Positions 21,961 to 31,140 of a stretch of 64,000 nt of DNA are shown here, in pieces (positions within the stretch are counted from its first letter, which is position 1; the number at the start of each line of letters is the position of its first letter). The stretch is taken from assembly GCF_021532655.1 (NCBI RefSeq), contig NZ_JAKGAS010000001.1, positions 792,824 to 856,823 on the forward strand, in the 5' to 3' direction. Under the pieces are notes generated by a model. The model was not told the DNA's origin. It made no database searches and saw only the letters and a program-made list of their open reading frames with translations. The position numbers and the translations under genes are program-made. The stretch is from Paraglaciecola algarum. Its GTDB lineage: Bacteria; Pseudomonadota; Gammaproteobacteria; Enterobacterales; Alteromonadaceae.

Positions 21961-24048
21961 TTATTTTGGTAATTTGAGTAGTTGTTGTATCGTCAAAGGT
22001 CTATTTAATAGATATCCTTGGCAAACATTACAGCCCATATCTTGCAATAAGGTAAGTTGTTCATTTGTTTCTACACCTTCAGCCACTACAGTTAAGCCCA
22101 AACTATGAGACATAGCGATGGTAGCCTTAACTAAATCACAATCCGGCTTATTTTCGCTTATGCCTTGTATAAAACTACGGTCAATTTTTAATTCATCGAA
22201 TGGATATTGACGCAAATAATTAAGTGATGAATAACCCGTACCAAAATCGTCCATGGCTAATTTAACGCCTAATTTTTTTAGTTTTGAAATCGCTTGATAT
22301 ATATAAGACTGGCCGCTCATTAAGACGCCTTCCGTTATTTCAAGATTTAAACAACTTGCCGCAATATGGGTTTCTTTTAAAGTGCTTTTGATAAAGTTGA
22401 CTAATCCAGGATCTCTAAACTGACGAGGTGATAAATTAACCGAAATGCTGTAATTCAAAGCATTTTGTTTTTGCCATTGATTTAAAAAAGTCAATGCCTG
22501 TTTAATCACATACCTGCCAATTGGCACAATAAGTCCCGTATGTTCAGCAATTGGAATAAATTCATCAGGTGTAATATTACCTAAGCTATTGTTGTTCCAC
22601 CTAAGTAATGCTTCAGCTCCAATAATTTCTTGGTTTAATACTGTATATTGAGGTTGATAATATACTTCAAACTCATTGCGCTCTAACGCGCCGTGCATTT
22701 GTTCCTCAAGTTGAAAGCGACGTTGCATAATGGTGTTCATTTCATCGGTAAAAAATGAATATGTATTACGTCCAGAGGCCTTGGCTTGATACATAGCTGT
22801 ATCAGCATTACGGATTAAATCGGAGGAAGATGTACCATTTTCAGGGAAAATAGCAATACCAATACTGATGGTGAGCATCAGTTCTCGCCCGTCTAAGGTA
22901 AATGGGCTTCTAAAGGCTTTGAGCAGGCTTTCTACACTTTCCATCGCAGCTTCTTGGCTGGAGAGATCTTTCAATAAAACAATAAATTCATCCCCACCTA
23001 AACGACCAACAGTATCATCACTTCGTAACACTCGACTTAATCTTTTAGCGGACTGAACTAGTAATTTATCACCAATTTCATGACCCAAGGTGTCATTAAT
23101 TTTCTTAAAATCATCTATATCTAAAAATAATATAGCGGTTTTTCGTTGGTTTCTTTTGGCCTCGCTTAACATTTGGTTTAAGCGATCAAGTGACAAGAAT
23201 CGATTGGGTAGGTTAGTTAAACTATCAAAATAAGCTTGATGGCGGATTAGATCGGCCGCCTTTTGTTGTTCTGTTATATCTCTAATGATAGCTATCACTT
23301 GATCATATTTGGCCAAATGACTAAGCCTTGCTTCATAAAATATTTGACCATGTGGCATAGTTAACTCGTAGTTGAAACTAACAATACTTTTCTGTTGTTT
23401 AACTTCTTCTATATGGCTAATAAATAGTTCACCAACATTCTTAGGAAGGGAAATAGCAATATTCTTGCCAATAAAATGTTCAGGTAATACATAAAGATTT
23501 TGTTCATTGTTGACGTGGTAATCAATGATGGTTCCATCATCTGCCATTAAGAAGAATAGATCAGGTATCGCTGTGAATATAGTTTCAAGCATTTGCTGCT
23601 TGAATGTTGCTTGCTCTTGAGCTTGCCTAACTTCAGCTAAATCAATATCAATGCAATACATTTGTTTTACATTATATTGATTAGTAAACAATACATGACT
23701 AGAAAACACGCACACATCATTACCATTTTTATGGCGTAAGGTTAATTCAGCTGCCGGTATTTCTATATCATTTTTAATCCATTCCCTATGAGCTTTAATC
23801 ACTAACTCTTGCATGGGCTTTGGGATAATTAAATTTTCGAGTTTTTTCCCAGTTGCCTCTTCTTGAGTATATCCATAAATTAATTCACTGCCTTTATTCC
23901 AATATATTACTCGTCGTTCTTCATCATAGCCCTGAACAGAAATAACATTAACGGCATCAAATAATTGGTGAAGTGGATCATTAGTAACGTACTGATGAGC
24001 AACTATGTTGCCAACATGACTTGGTTTCATAATACAGAAGATCCCCAA
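21961..24048 (-). CDS. PAS-PAS-GGDEF-EAL cyclic-di-GMP signalling protein
   Basis: A 695-residue cytoplasmic protein with two PAS domains (about residues 20-135 and 145-260), a GGDEF domain (about 275-435, signature GGDEF intact in RLGGDEFIVLL) and an EAL domain (about 445-690, EALLRW, NLEITEG and DDFGTGYSS present). Both catalytic signatures look functional, so it could make or break cyclic-di-GMP, with the PAS domains as sensors. No membrane segment is seen, and it carries no heme-binding signature I can identify. It is a single gene, oriented like its frameshifted neighbour but separated by 655 bases. Regulation of motility or biofilm is the usual role, inferred only from family. Confidence 0.93.
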   Translation of the reverse strand: MGIFCIMKPSHVGNIVAHQYVTNDPLHQLFDAVNVISVQGYDEERRVIYWNKGSELIYGYTQEEATGKKLENLIIPKPMQELVIKAHREWIKNDIEIPAAELTLRHKNGNDVCVFSSHVLFTNQYNVKQMYCIDIDLAEVRQAQEQATFKQQMLETIFTAIPDLFFLMADDGTIIDYHVNNEQNLYVLPEHFIGKNIAISLPKNVGELFISHIEEVKQQKSIVSFNYELTMPHGQIFYEARLSHLAKYDQVIAIIRDITEQQKAADLIRHQAYFDSLTNLPNRFLSLDRLNQMLSEAKRNQRKTAILFLDIDDFKKINDTLGHEIGDKLLVQSAKRLSRVLRSDDTVGRLGGDEFIVLLKDLSSQEAAMESVESLLKAFRSPFTLDGRELMLTISIGIAIFPENGTSSSDLIRNADTAMYQAKASGRNTYSFFTDEMNTIMQRRFQLEEQMHGALERNEFEVYYQPQYTVLNQEIIGAEALLRWNNNSLGNITPDEFIPIAEHTGLIVPIGRYVIKQALTFLNQWQKQNALNYSISVNLSPRQFRDPGLVNFIKSTLKETHIAASCLNLEITEGVLMSGQSYIYQAISKLKKLGVKLAMDDFGTGYSSLNYLRQYPFDELKIDRSFIQGISENKPDCDLVKATIAMSHSLGLTVVAEGVETNEQLTLLQDMGCNVCQGYLLNRPLTIQQLLKLPK

Positions 24049-24274
24049 ACATTATTTACACGAACATTTACACAAATTTGAATTCACTAAAGTAAGTTTA
24101 AACCCCTTATACATAGCAACAAAAAATTCTTAAATAATGTTGAAGTAGTCATTTATTTTTCTTCAAGCTATTAAATAATAAACAATTTTTTAAGTTGGCT
24201 GAAGGTGTATTTATTTTACCTAGTACATTAACTATATATAGATATGTAGATAATCACCAATGATTTAGCTAATT

Positions 24275-25573
24275 TTACAGCTTTCTGCTAGTCCCGGCTT
24301 TTATTCTGTCGCGATGAGCCGGTGCTACATATATTTCTACTGTGGTTTTTACACTGGCATGGCCTAGCTCTTCAGCTAGCATAGTCTCGGTAATTTCACC
24401 TAATGCTTGGGTCGCTCCTGTATGGCGCAACCAATGTGAAGAGGCCCCAGCAATAGATTGAGCTTGTTGATGTTTACCATCTTTGACAAGCTTTTTAATG
24501 ACCAGGTCAAACGCTTCTTCTACCATGTTGTTTAAACTGTCTTGGTGTAATGCCTGACCGGTTTTTTGTGATGGCATGATTGGATAACTTTCGTCAATCT
24601 GGGGCAGGGGGGGTAAACCTAAATATTCTCTATAGCGGGTCAATACATTGTCAATAAAGCCATCTGGAACTGTCACTAAGCGTTCTTTTTTACCTTTGCC
24701 AATAACGTTTAATACCCAGCCCTCACCGGAAAGATCCAGACAAAAATCTCCAAAAACCGGAGTTCTAAAGTTTCTATCTGATAGTTCTGAGATCCTTAAA
24801 AATAGCACCTTTAGTGATAGCACTAAGAACCTATGTCTTTCGTAGATAGGGTTTTCATCAGCGGCTTGGGTCAAAGTATCAATAAATAATTGCCAAATGT
24901 CGTCATCTAAGGTGTGAGGCGGCTTATAAATTGTACCTTTTACTAGATATTTACAGCTTTTTTTAACCAATAATACTGGATTACGAGTTAAGTGTTCAGA
25001 TTCAGTTAATTCTTTTAAAAAGACATTTAACGATGCATAAGAGTTTTGTAAAGATGTTTGATTGAGTTTGTATCTAGCCCTAGGTTTGTTTGTTTGGGGA
25101 CTTTGTGCGATTAGTGCTTCAGTTTTTCTATCCGCCTTAGATTGGCGCAATACAAATGGTCGCCAGTTATTGTTAACTAAACGAATGTCTGTTTTGGTTT
25201 TAGATTTAAAACGACTGGCTATAGTGGTATTAGCAATTAAGTTATTAGGAGGCGACCAAATCCAATCTATATATTCGCGTATATCATCAACACCAATATC
25301 TAAAATAGATTTTTGTTTTTCATTCCAGCAAAACAATACAAAACGTTCAGCTTCATTTCTAAAACGGTTTTGAGTACCAATAGAGCTACTGACGACGTTA
25401 TTTAAAAAGCGTAACAAAAGTTGTAGATCTCGTTTTGCTTGTATTCCTTTCGATCCCATATCATCTAGATATTCACTAAGTGAAGGGTAAACCTGATTGA
25501 ATTCATCAGTATGTAAAATGTTAAGCTGTTGGGGAATAAGCTTAATAGAATCTGTAATTGGATGATATTTCAT
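24275..25573 (-). CDS. Orphan tyrosine recombinase / phage-type integrase
   Basis: A 432-residue protein with the catalytic core of tyrosine recombinases in its C-terminal half. A conserved arginine sits in the LFLRISELSD segment, HWLRHTGATQ provides H-x-x-R, and LGHASVKTTVEIYV provides the second histidine and the nucleophilic tyrosine. The N-terminal half resembles a SAM-like core-binding domain. The start ATG is well placed. No excisionase, cargo or other mobile gene flanks it, so it is not part of a visible prophage or integron. Its upstream region is rich in palindromes that could be binding or recombination sites. A role in chromosome or element maintenance is possible but unknown. Confidence 0.88.
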   Translation of the reverse strand: MKYHPITDSIKLIPQQLNILHTDEFNQVYPSLSEYLDDMGSKGIQAKRDLQLLLRFLNNVVSSSIGTQNRFRNEAERFVLFCWNEKQKSILDIGVDDIREYIDWIWSPPNNLIANTTIASRFKSKTKTDIRLVNNNWRPFVLRQSKADRKTEALIAQSPQTNKPRARYKLNQTSLQNSYASLNVFLKELTESEHLTRNPVLLVKKSCKYLVKGTIYKPPHTLDDDIWQLFIDTLTQAADENPIYERHRFLVLSLKVLFLRISELSDRNFRTPVFGDFCLDLSGEGWVLNVIGKGKKERLVTVPDGFIDNVLTRYREYLGLPPLPQIDESYPIMPSQKTGQALHQDSLNNMVEEAFDLVIKKLVKDGKHQQAQSIAGASSHWLRHTGATQALGEITETMLAEELGHASVKTTVEIYVAPAHRDRIKAGTSRKL

Positions 25574-25592
25574 AGGGTATTAATAAAGTACG

Positions 25593-25680
25593 TTATATAA
25601 GGAGATACTACACTAGATGTAGACCTAGTCAATTCGTAATAATGTCAATTATTACGAATTGGGTATATACCCTTATATAA
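25593..25680. repeat. Cluster of palindromes upstream of the orphan recombinase
   Basis: Three nested elements lie within 90 bases. CAATTCGTAATAAT (25630-25643) and ATTATTACGAATTG (25648-25661) form a 14-bp perfect inverted repeat with a four-base spacer. It is followed at 25661-25672 by the 12-base palindrome GGGTATATACCC. TTATATAAGG just upstream of the recombinase start and CCTTATATAA at 25671-25680 are inverted copies that bracket the block. ACTAG/CTAGT arms lie at 25612-25629. The region probably contains the promoter of the recombinase gene and could be an operator array or a recombination site. Confidence 0.6.
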
Positions 25681-25872
25681 GAGCTTTTAGTGGAATTTAG
25701 TTTTGATACCCTCAATCTAATATGTCTAAAATTAACCTTCTATTTGGCATAAAATAGACAAGCACAAGCGACAGCTACGTGAATTAGAATAGTTTTTGGG
25801 TACTAACCTTCGTTTCATTTACGTAGCGTATGCCGAGCATATCTAAAACCTAGCTTTTAACTTAATTTATGA

Positions 25873-26700
25873 TTAACTAACAATAAGCGTATCGACGGTT
25901 AGTCGTTTTAGAATTTTCTCTGCGGTATTGCCTATGACTAAGCCTGTAAGGCCTGTTCGACCAACACTGCCCATAATCACAACATTGGCTTTTATCTTAC
26001 TAGCCACTGAAGTGATCTCAGAGGCTGGAGTGCCCGCCGCTACATGACATATATAGTCAGTAAGTTTGTTAGATGTTTTCACATAGGTTTCTAAGGCGTT
26101 TTTAGTGGCTTCACCTTCACGGGCTAAAACGGTATGTTCGTCAGTAATATCTAACTCTTTCTTGAAGCTAGAAATTGGAATAACACTCAACACATCAACC
26201 GCAATATGAGATTGCTCGGATAAACCAGCGGCAGTTTCTAATACATTTTCGTTAAGAATTTGTTGATCATTACTATCATCAAGAATATCTATGGTGGCTA
26301 ATAACTTCATTTCTTTACGCCATTTATTATCCCCACATAAGAATATTGGTGTTTTTAAAGTTGATTTAAGTGTGGCTTTAATAAATGAGAAATCTAGCTC
26401 TTGATCTTTAAAATGTGGTCTAAATAAAAATACAGTATCGATTTGTTGTTTAACTAATACTGCATTCAATTCTTTGCTTTTATCGTCAACTGTCAATGCA
26501 TACGCATTAATTACTTCGGTTTCACAAGACTTATGACCTACATTTTGAATACTTTCTAAAAGCTGATTGGCATCGAAATTATTATCTTTATCAGCTAAAA
26601 ACAACAATATTGTTATTTTTTCTGGATTAAACTTCAAAGCCTTTTGTAGCATACCTTTGATATTACTTACTTGTTCGATGGCCACCAAGATATGCTTCAT
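25873..26700 (-). CDS. Universal stress protein with two USP domains (UspE-like)
   Basis: A 275-residue protein made of two tandem universal stress protein folds (about residues 1-135 and 140-275), the UspE-type layout. The C-terminal domain keeps the nucleotide-binding pattern G-x2-G-x9-G-N in GSVGRTGLTGLVIGN. The N-terminal domain lacks it. It is a single cytoplasmic gene between the recombinase and a small basic protein, with about 170 bases upstream for its own promoter. Such proteins accumulate in stress or stationary phase; the exact role here is not visible. Confidence 0.85.
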   Translation of the reverse strand: MKHILVAIEQVSNIKGMLQKALKFNPEKITILLFLADKDNNFDANQLLESIQNVGHKSCETEVINAYALTVDDKSKELNAVLVKQQIDTVFLFRPHFKDQELDFSFIKATLKSTLKTPIFLCGDNKWRKEMKLLATIDILDDSNDQQILNENVLETAAGLSEQSHIAVDVLSVIPISSFKKELDITDEHTVLAREGEATKNALETYVKTSNKLTDYICHVAAGTPASEITSVASKIKANVVIMGSVGRTGLTGLVIGNTAEKILKRLTVDTLIVS

Positions 26701-26869
26701 ATACTTTCCTTTTTACATTTTCAGGTTTTAATTTAACGAGTTAAGTAAATTTTACCTTACGAAACTTATAGTTATTAGTTTGAAAAGATAATTGATATAT
26801 ATTTAATTTGCTATAAATAAATTGATTTTCAGTTGGGGGTTGATTAGCTATGCTGGATTTTCTAGTGGG

Positions 26870-27088
26870 TTAGTTGAACATATCCAATTGTTCATCCTTT
26901 CTAGATCGAACCAACTTTTCGATTACCTGTGCCCTATTTTCTGGTTGACTGTCAATCCAAGCAATCACTTCGGGATGTAAACGTAAACTAATACTTTGTT
27001 TAGGTTGAGCGATTTTAGGTCTCCCTGCCCCTTGCCTATTACCACCATGTTTACTTCTGCTATTTTGTTTAGATTTTTCCACGATCAT
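26870..27088 (-). CDS. Small basic protein with a GAGRPK-type motif, possible ribbon-helix-helix DNA binder
   Basis: A product of about 72 residues from the ATG at 27088. An upstream in-frame TTG would add 22 hydrophobic residues of unlikely use. It contains a basic GGNRQGAGRPK segment and then SISLRLHPEVIAWIDSQPENRAQVIEKLV, whose beta-strand plus two-helix pattern resembles a ribbon-helix-helix fold. Proteins of this type are often small regulators on mobile or accessory DNA. Its proximity to the orphan recombinase is suggestive, but I see no functional link. The function is unknown. Confidence 0.55.
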   Translation of the reverse strand: MIVEKSKQNSRSKHGGNRQGAGRPKIAQPKQSISLRLHPEVIAWIDSQPENRAQVIEKLVRSRKDEQLDMFN

Positions 27089-27747
27089 TTCTCTATTTTT
27101 AATCACTTGAAAACAGAATACGATATTCAAAAATATTTGCAATACATTATTCAAGAATTATCGTATACGTTAATCAAGGTATCATTTTTGTCTTGTTTTA
27201 ATTGACTCTTATCTTTAAATAATAGAGGGCCGATGTATCAATGTTAGTAATAATTTTTTATTCATCCAGTGGAAGCCTTCAGGCAAACAAAGATACATAA
27301 TGTAAATAGCTTATCTAGCTTGTTGAATATATTGGTAAACAGTATGCACTATATTTCATCATGTGGAGCATTTTACAAACCCGCTAGGGCACTATTCTTT
27401 ATGAGCCTTAGGCTAAACTTACACTAACCCTAATGGTTCAAGATAATGTAGTATTCCAATTGTGAAATTGTAGATGACTAATGATTTGATATTTAGTCTC
27501 ACCGTACGATTTTATTGTGTACGGTAGTTGAAGATCGAGGCTATAAATAACCAAGGATAAGTAGATAACTTTTTGGTTATTACCAACCATCCAATAAAAA
27601 TCAAAGGTCAGATTAGTCACTCTGCAGCGTCTAAGTATTAATCACTTAAATTAAAAAGGTTTCTTTATTTACAAATAAAATACATTTTTTAATTGTGATT
27701 ATTTTTAATATAACGTAAATTATGTGTAATAAAGCAAGGGTAATGTA
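27089..27747. other. 659-base stretch with small inverted repeats and no supportable gene
   Basis: I see no convincing gene here. Two hairpin-forming sequences are present: ACCGTAC/GTACGGT (27501-27507 and 27519-27525) and AATAACCA/TGGTTATT (27546-27553 and 27574-27581). The last 100 bases are very AT-rich and should hold the promoter of the GntR gene that starts at 27748. Confidence 0.5.
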
Positions 27748-28416
27748 ATGGCAATTGGAGAATATACCGAATCAACTGACAGTAAGTTGATTTCTGAAGA
27801 AGACTCTATCTATACAAAAATATTAAACGACATTGCCAGAGGTAAATTGGTAAGTGGAGACAGGTTAGTTACGACTCAACTAGCTAAACAGTACAACACC
27901 AGTATTAATCCAGTGCGTGAAGCCTTAAAACAATTGCAAGGTGAGGGGTTTGTTACAGTTTTGGCTAACAGTGGTTCTAGAGTGACTAAATTTGAATTTC
28001 ATACTATGCGTGATGTGTTCGAAATATTAGCACTACTTGAACCTTACTTAATGGAATGGTTTATCAATGAACATACCGATGAACAATTGGATACGTTGAA
28101 AATCATTTTAAAACAAATGACAGACTTATCACCGTCTGACTTTGTTCGATATAGAGAATTAGACGCAGAGTTTCATGCCTCTATGTATAGCCATCATTAC
28201 AATAAACGTGCTTATGGTATGTGGTGTAAAAACAGGTTGATGTTACAAGCGTTTCACGCAAATTTAGGGTTTTCAGTTAGACGTTTTGAGCAAAGTTTAG
28301 TTGAACATCAAGATCTCTTAACGGGTATAGAGAACCGTAATGTAGATGCTGTAATGACAACCCTAAATAAACATATAGATAACAGTGGCCAGTATTGGTC
28401 CAAACATTTTCAATAA
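27748..28416 (+). CDS. GntR-family (FadR/FCD subfamily) transcriptional regulator
   Basis: A 222-residue regulator. The winged-helix domain (about residues 20-90) contains LAKQYNTSINPVREALKQL, the GntR recognition region. The C-terminal part (about 95-220) is the all-helical FCD ligand-binding domain, with metal-binding-type residues in ELDAEFHASMYSHH. It starts a three-gene unit with the dehydratase (12 bases later) and the MFS transporter, so it most likely represses or activates them in response to their sugar acid. The ligand is inferred to be galactonate or a relative. Confidence 0.88.
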   Translation: MAIGEYTESTDSKLISEEDSIYTKILNDIARGKLVSGDRLVTTQLAKQYNTSINPVREALKQLQGEGFVTVLANSGSRVTKFEFHTMRDVFEILALLEPYLMEWFINEHTDEQLDTLKIILKQMTDLSPSDFVRYRELDAEFHASMYSHHYNKRAYGMWCKNRLMLQAFHANLGFSVRRFEQSLVEHQDLLTGIENRNVDAVMTTLNKHIDNSGQYWSKHFQ

Positions 28417-28428
28417 TTAGGGTGTTAA

Positions 28429-29583
28429 ATGAGAATTACCGATGTTAAAGCCTATGGCTTTTGGGCTGGCATGCGCAATGTCTGTTTAGTTAAAGTTGAA
28501 ACAGATCAAGGCGTATATGGTTGGGGAGAATCAGGACTTTCTGGTCGAGAAAAAGCCGTAATTGGCGCAGTCGAACATTTTAGGGAATTTTTATTAGGCA
28601 GAGATCCAAAACAAATTGGTGCGCTTTGGCAAGAAATGTACAGAGGGCAATACTTTGAAGGAGGACGAGTTCTCGCCGCTGCAATTGCAGCTATAGATAT
28701 AGCACTACATGATCTGGTGGCAAAAAGTTTAAATGTACCTGTCTATCAGTTATTGGGTGGCAAACAACGTAATCATATTCCACTATTTGCCACCAGTGCA
28801 AAACCTATGGGACCTGAGTTAATTGAAGATGTATTGCGCCTCAAAGATGAAGGTTGGAATGTCATTCGGACTACACATGGCTTAAATGGTGTGACAGATA
28901 AGCCAACGATCTTAGAGCCATGTGAAAACTTAGTGTTAATTGCTAAATGGTTAACAAAAGCTAAAGAAGCCTTAGGTGATGAAGTTATATTGGGTATGGA
29001 TTATCACCATAGATTGTCTGTCCCAGAAACGGTTTCTTTTATTAACCGTATGCCAAGAGGCACGTTAGATTTTATTGAAGAACCAATTCGAGACGAGTCT
29101 CCTGCTGCTTATCAAGCACTTCGTCAAATGTGTGACGTACCTTTTGCGATTGGTGAAGAATTTACTAGTAAGTGGGACTTTGCGCCTTATATTGAGAAAA
29201 ACATTACCAATTTTGGTCGCATAGATATCTGTAATGCAGGTGGGTTTACAGAGTCAATGAAAATAGCCGCTATGTGTGAATCTCATTATATAGATATGAT
29301 GCCTCACAACCCCCTTAGCCCTATATGCACAGCCGCGTCCATTCACTACTGTGCGGCAATTGGTAATATGGCATGGCTTGAGCTTAATCCATATGACGGC
29401 GATATGACTGATTTTGATAGATATTTTGTCGATCGCCCATTAGTTAACAATAATGCCTTTGATGTTATCGAAAAACCTGGTTTAGGTGTCGATGTTAACG
29501 AAGAATTAATTAAAGATTTAGATTTTAAGTTTTGGGAAGCCCCTCGGTTAATCAAAAAAGATGGCTCGTATACCAATTGGTAA
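28429..29583 (+). CDS. Enolase-superfamily sugar-acid dehydratase, D-galactonate dehydratase-like
   Basis: A 384-residue protein of the mandelate racemase/muconate lactonizing enzyme group, close in length and layout to E. coli DgoD (382 residues). Candidate magnesium ligands are D191 (GMDYHHR), E217 (FIEEP) and E243 (IGEE). H193 and H293 (MPHNPLSP) are in position for acid-base catalysis. The N-terminal capping domain includes WGESGLSGREK. The likely reaction is dehydration of a sugar acid to a 2-keto-3-deoxy acid. It follows the GntR gene by 12 bases and precedes a sugar-acid transporter. The exact epimer cannot be decided by eye, and no downstream kinase or aldolase is in the window. Confidence 0.8.
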   Translation: MRITDVKAYGFWAGMRNVCLVKVETDQGVYGWGESGLSGREKAVIGAVEHFREFLLGRDPKQIGALWQEMYRGQYFEGGRVLAAAIAAIDIALHDLVAKSLNVPVYQLLGGKQRNHIPLFATSAKPMGPELIEDVLRLKDEGWNVIRTTHGLNGVTDKPTILEPCENLVLIAKWLTKAKEALGDEVILGMDYHHRLSVPETVSFINRMPRGTLDFIEEPIRDESPAAYQALRQMCDVPFAIGEEFTSKWDFAPYIEKNITNFGRIDICNAGGFTESMKIAAMCESHYIDMMPHNPLSPICTAASIHYCAAIGNMAWLELNPYDGDMTDFDRYFVDRPLVNNNAFDVIEKPGLGVDVNEELIKDLDFKFWEAPRLIKKDGSYTNW

Positions 29584-29643
29584 AACGAGCTGTGTAATAC
29601 TCCAATCAAAATTCAATAAAATTCAATAAAAAGAGTTAACATT

Positions 29644-30999
29644 ATGCAAACAGCGGCCTTAAATATTAACAAGCCTACCCGTACGCGCTTTCAAATATTG
29701 GGATTAATATTTTTAAGCGTAGTAATAAACTATATGGATCGCACCAACATTTCTGTTGCAGCGGCAGCATTAACTGACGATTTACAGTTAACCTCTATTC
29801 AAATGGGCTTAATATTTTCAGCCTTTGGTTGGACCTACTCGGTTTGCCAAATACCAGGTGGTATCGTAGTTGATTTTGTAAAAGCCCGAATTTTATACCC
29901 TGTTATTTTAGTCTTGTGGTCAGCAGCAACTTTGATCCAAGGTTTAGTTAGTTCATTCGGTGCCTTAGTTGGCTTAAGGATGGCTATCGGTGTATTTGAA
30001 GCTCCATCCTACCCTTGTAACAATAAAATAGTGACTAATTGGTTCCCTGAAAACGAAAGAGCATCAGCTATTGCTATTTATACTTCTGGCCAATTTATTG
30101 GTTTGGCATTTTTAATGCCTGTGTTAGTTGTTATTCAAGATGCTTTCGGCTGGCGTGGTTTGTTTATAGTGTCAGGATTAGTTGGATTTGTTTGGGCCGC
30201 CATATGGTATGTGTTTTATCGCGACCCTGAAGATCACAAAGGTGCTAACCAAGCCGAATTAGATCATATTGCTCAAGATGAAGTGAAAATAGTAGAACAA
30301 GTAAAAGAACAAAAAACCGAACAAAAAGAAGTTTCGGAGAAAAACGAATCTAAGTTGACCAAAGAAAACTTAAAAATTGTTTTTTCTAATCAAAAGTTGT
30401 GGGGCATTTATATTGGGCAGTTTTGTTTAGGTGGCACCTTAATCTTCTTCTTAACTTGGTTCCCCACTTATTTGGTTGAATACAGAGGTTTGGACTTTAT
30501 TAAGTCTGGATTTTTGGCTTCTATCCCATTTATTGCTGCATTTTGTGGTGTATTGATATCCGGTTTTTTCTCAGATTTCTTAGTTAGAAAAGGTGTATCA
30601 AAAGAAGTCTCACGTAAAGCCCCAATGATCATTGGTATGATGTTATCCATGTTTATCATAGGTGCCAACTACACTGATGACACTACTTTGATTATTACAT
30701 TTCTATCCATAGCGTTTTTTGGCAATGGTTTATCTTCTATTGCTTGGATATTTGTATCATTGTTGGCTCCTAAACAGTTAATTGGACTGGTAGGCGGTTG
30801 TATGAATGCTATTGGAAGTTTAGCAGGCGTCATAGTGCCAGTGGTGATTGGCTTTTTAGTGACAGACGGGGACTTCCGCCCTGCTCTATTTTTTATTGCA
30901 TCACTAGCTGGTATTGGGTTTTGCTCTTACTTGTTTTTAGTCGGTAAAATTGAAAGAGTAACCTTGCCGAGCGATAAGGCTGCGGTTCAAGGCGGGTAG
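29644..30999 (+). CDS. MFS transporter, anion:cation symporter (hexuronate/galactonate) family
   Basis: A 451-residue transporter with about 12 membrane segments in two halves. The sequence NYMDRTNISVAAAAL near residues 30-44, and GVFEAPSYPCNNKIV later, are typical of the ACS group that imports hexuronates, glucarate or galactonate with protons. A hydrophilic, Lys/Glu-rich central loop (about residues 215-245) joins the halves. It is 60 bases after the dehydratase gene and probably supplies its substrate. The operon then ends, with an inverted repeat at 31061-31105 that could act as a weak terminator. Confidence 0.9.
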   Translation: MQTAALNINKPTRTRFQILGLIFLSVVINYMDRTNISVAAAALTDDLQLTSIQMGLIFSAFGWTYSVCQIPGGIVVDFVKARILYPVILVLWSAATLIQGLVSSFGALVGLRMAIGVFEAPSYPCNNKIVTNWFPENERASAIAIYTSGQFIGLAFLMPVLVVIQDAFGWRGLFIVSGLVGFVWAAIWYVFYRDPEDHKGANQAELDHIAQDEVKIVEQVKEQKTEQKEVSEKNESKLTKENLKIVFSNQKLWGIYIGQFCLGGTLIFFLTWFPTYLVEYRGLDFIKSGFLASIPFIAAFCGVLISGFFSDFLVRKGVSKEVSRKAPMIIGMMLSMFIIGANYTDDTTLIITFLSIAFFGNGLSSIAWIFVSLLAPKQLIGLVGGCMNAIGSLAGVIVPVVIGFLVTDGDFRPALFFIASLAGIGFCSYLFLVGKIERVTLPSDKAAVQGG

Positions 31000-31060
31000 A
31001 ATAAAAGTAGTTGTTCATTAAAATTCAACTATTAAGTAAATAGTTAATAGCTAATAAGTT

Positions 31061-31105
31061 GAGAGTTGTGTTTACTGATATTATTTTTAGCACACAACCT
31101 CTCTC
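31061..31105. terminator. Imperfect hairpin between converging genes, possible terminator
   Basis: GAGAGTTGTGT and ACACAACCTCTC pair with a bulge across a 20-base loop. It lies between the ends of the MFS transporter (plus) and the acyltransferase-like gene (minus). There is no clean T tract, so the call is weak. Confidence 0.3.
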
Positions 31106-31140
31106 ATTTAGTATTAGTGACTGATTTACACTAACCGAGT

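Noticed and set aside
25774..25827. GCTACGT/ACGTAGC pair near the end of the universal stress protein gene
   Set aside because: Only seven bases and 40 bases apart; expected by chance at this composition, so not called an attachment site.
27438..27620. Open frame of 60 codons on the minus strand
   Set aside because: Composition and lack of any start signal or similarity argue against it; it overlaps the inverted repeats.
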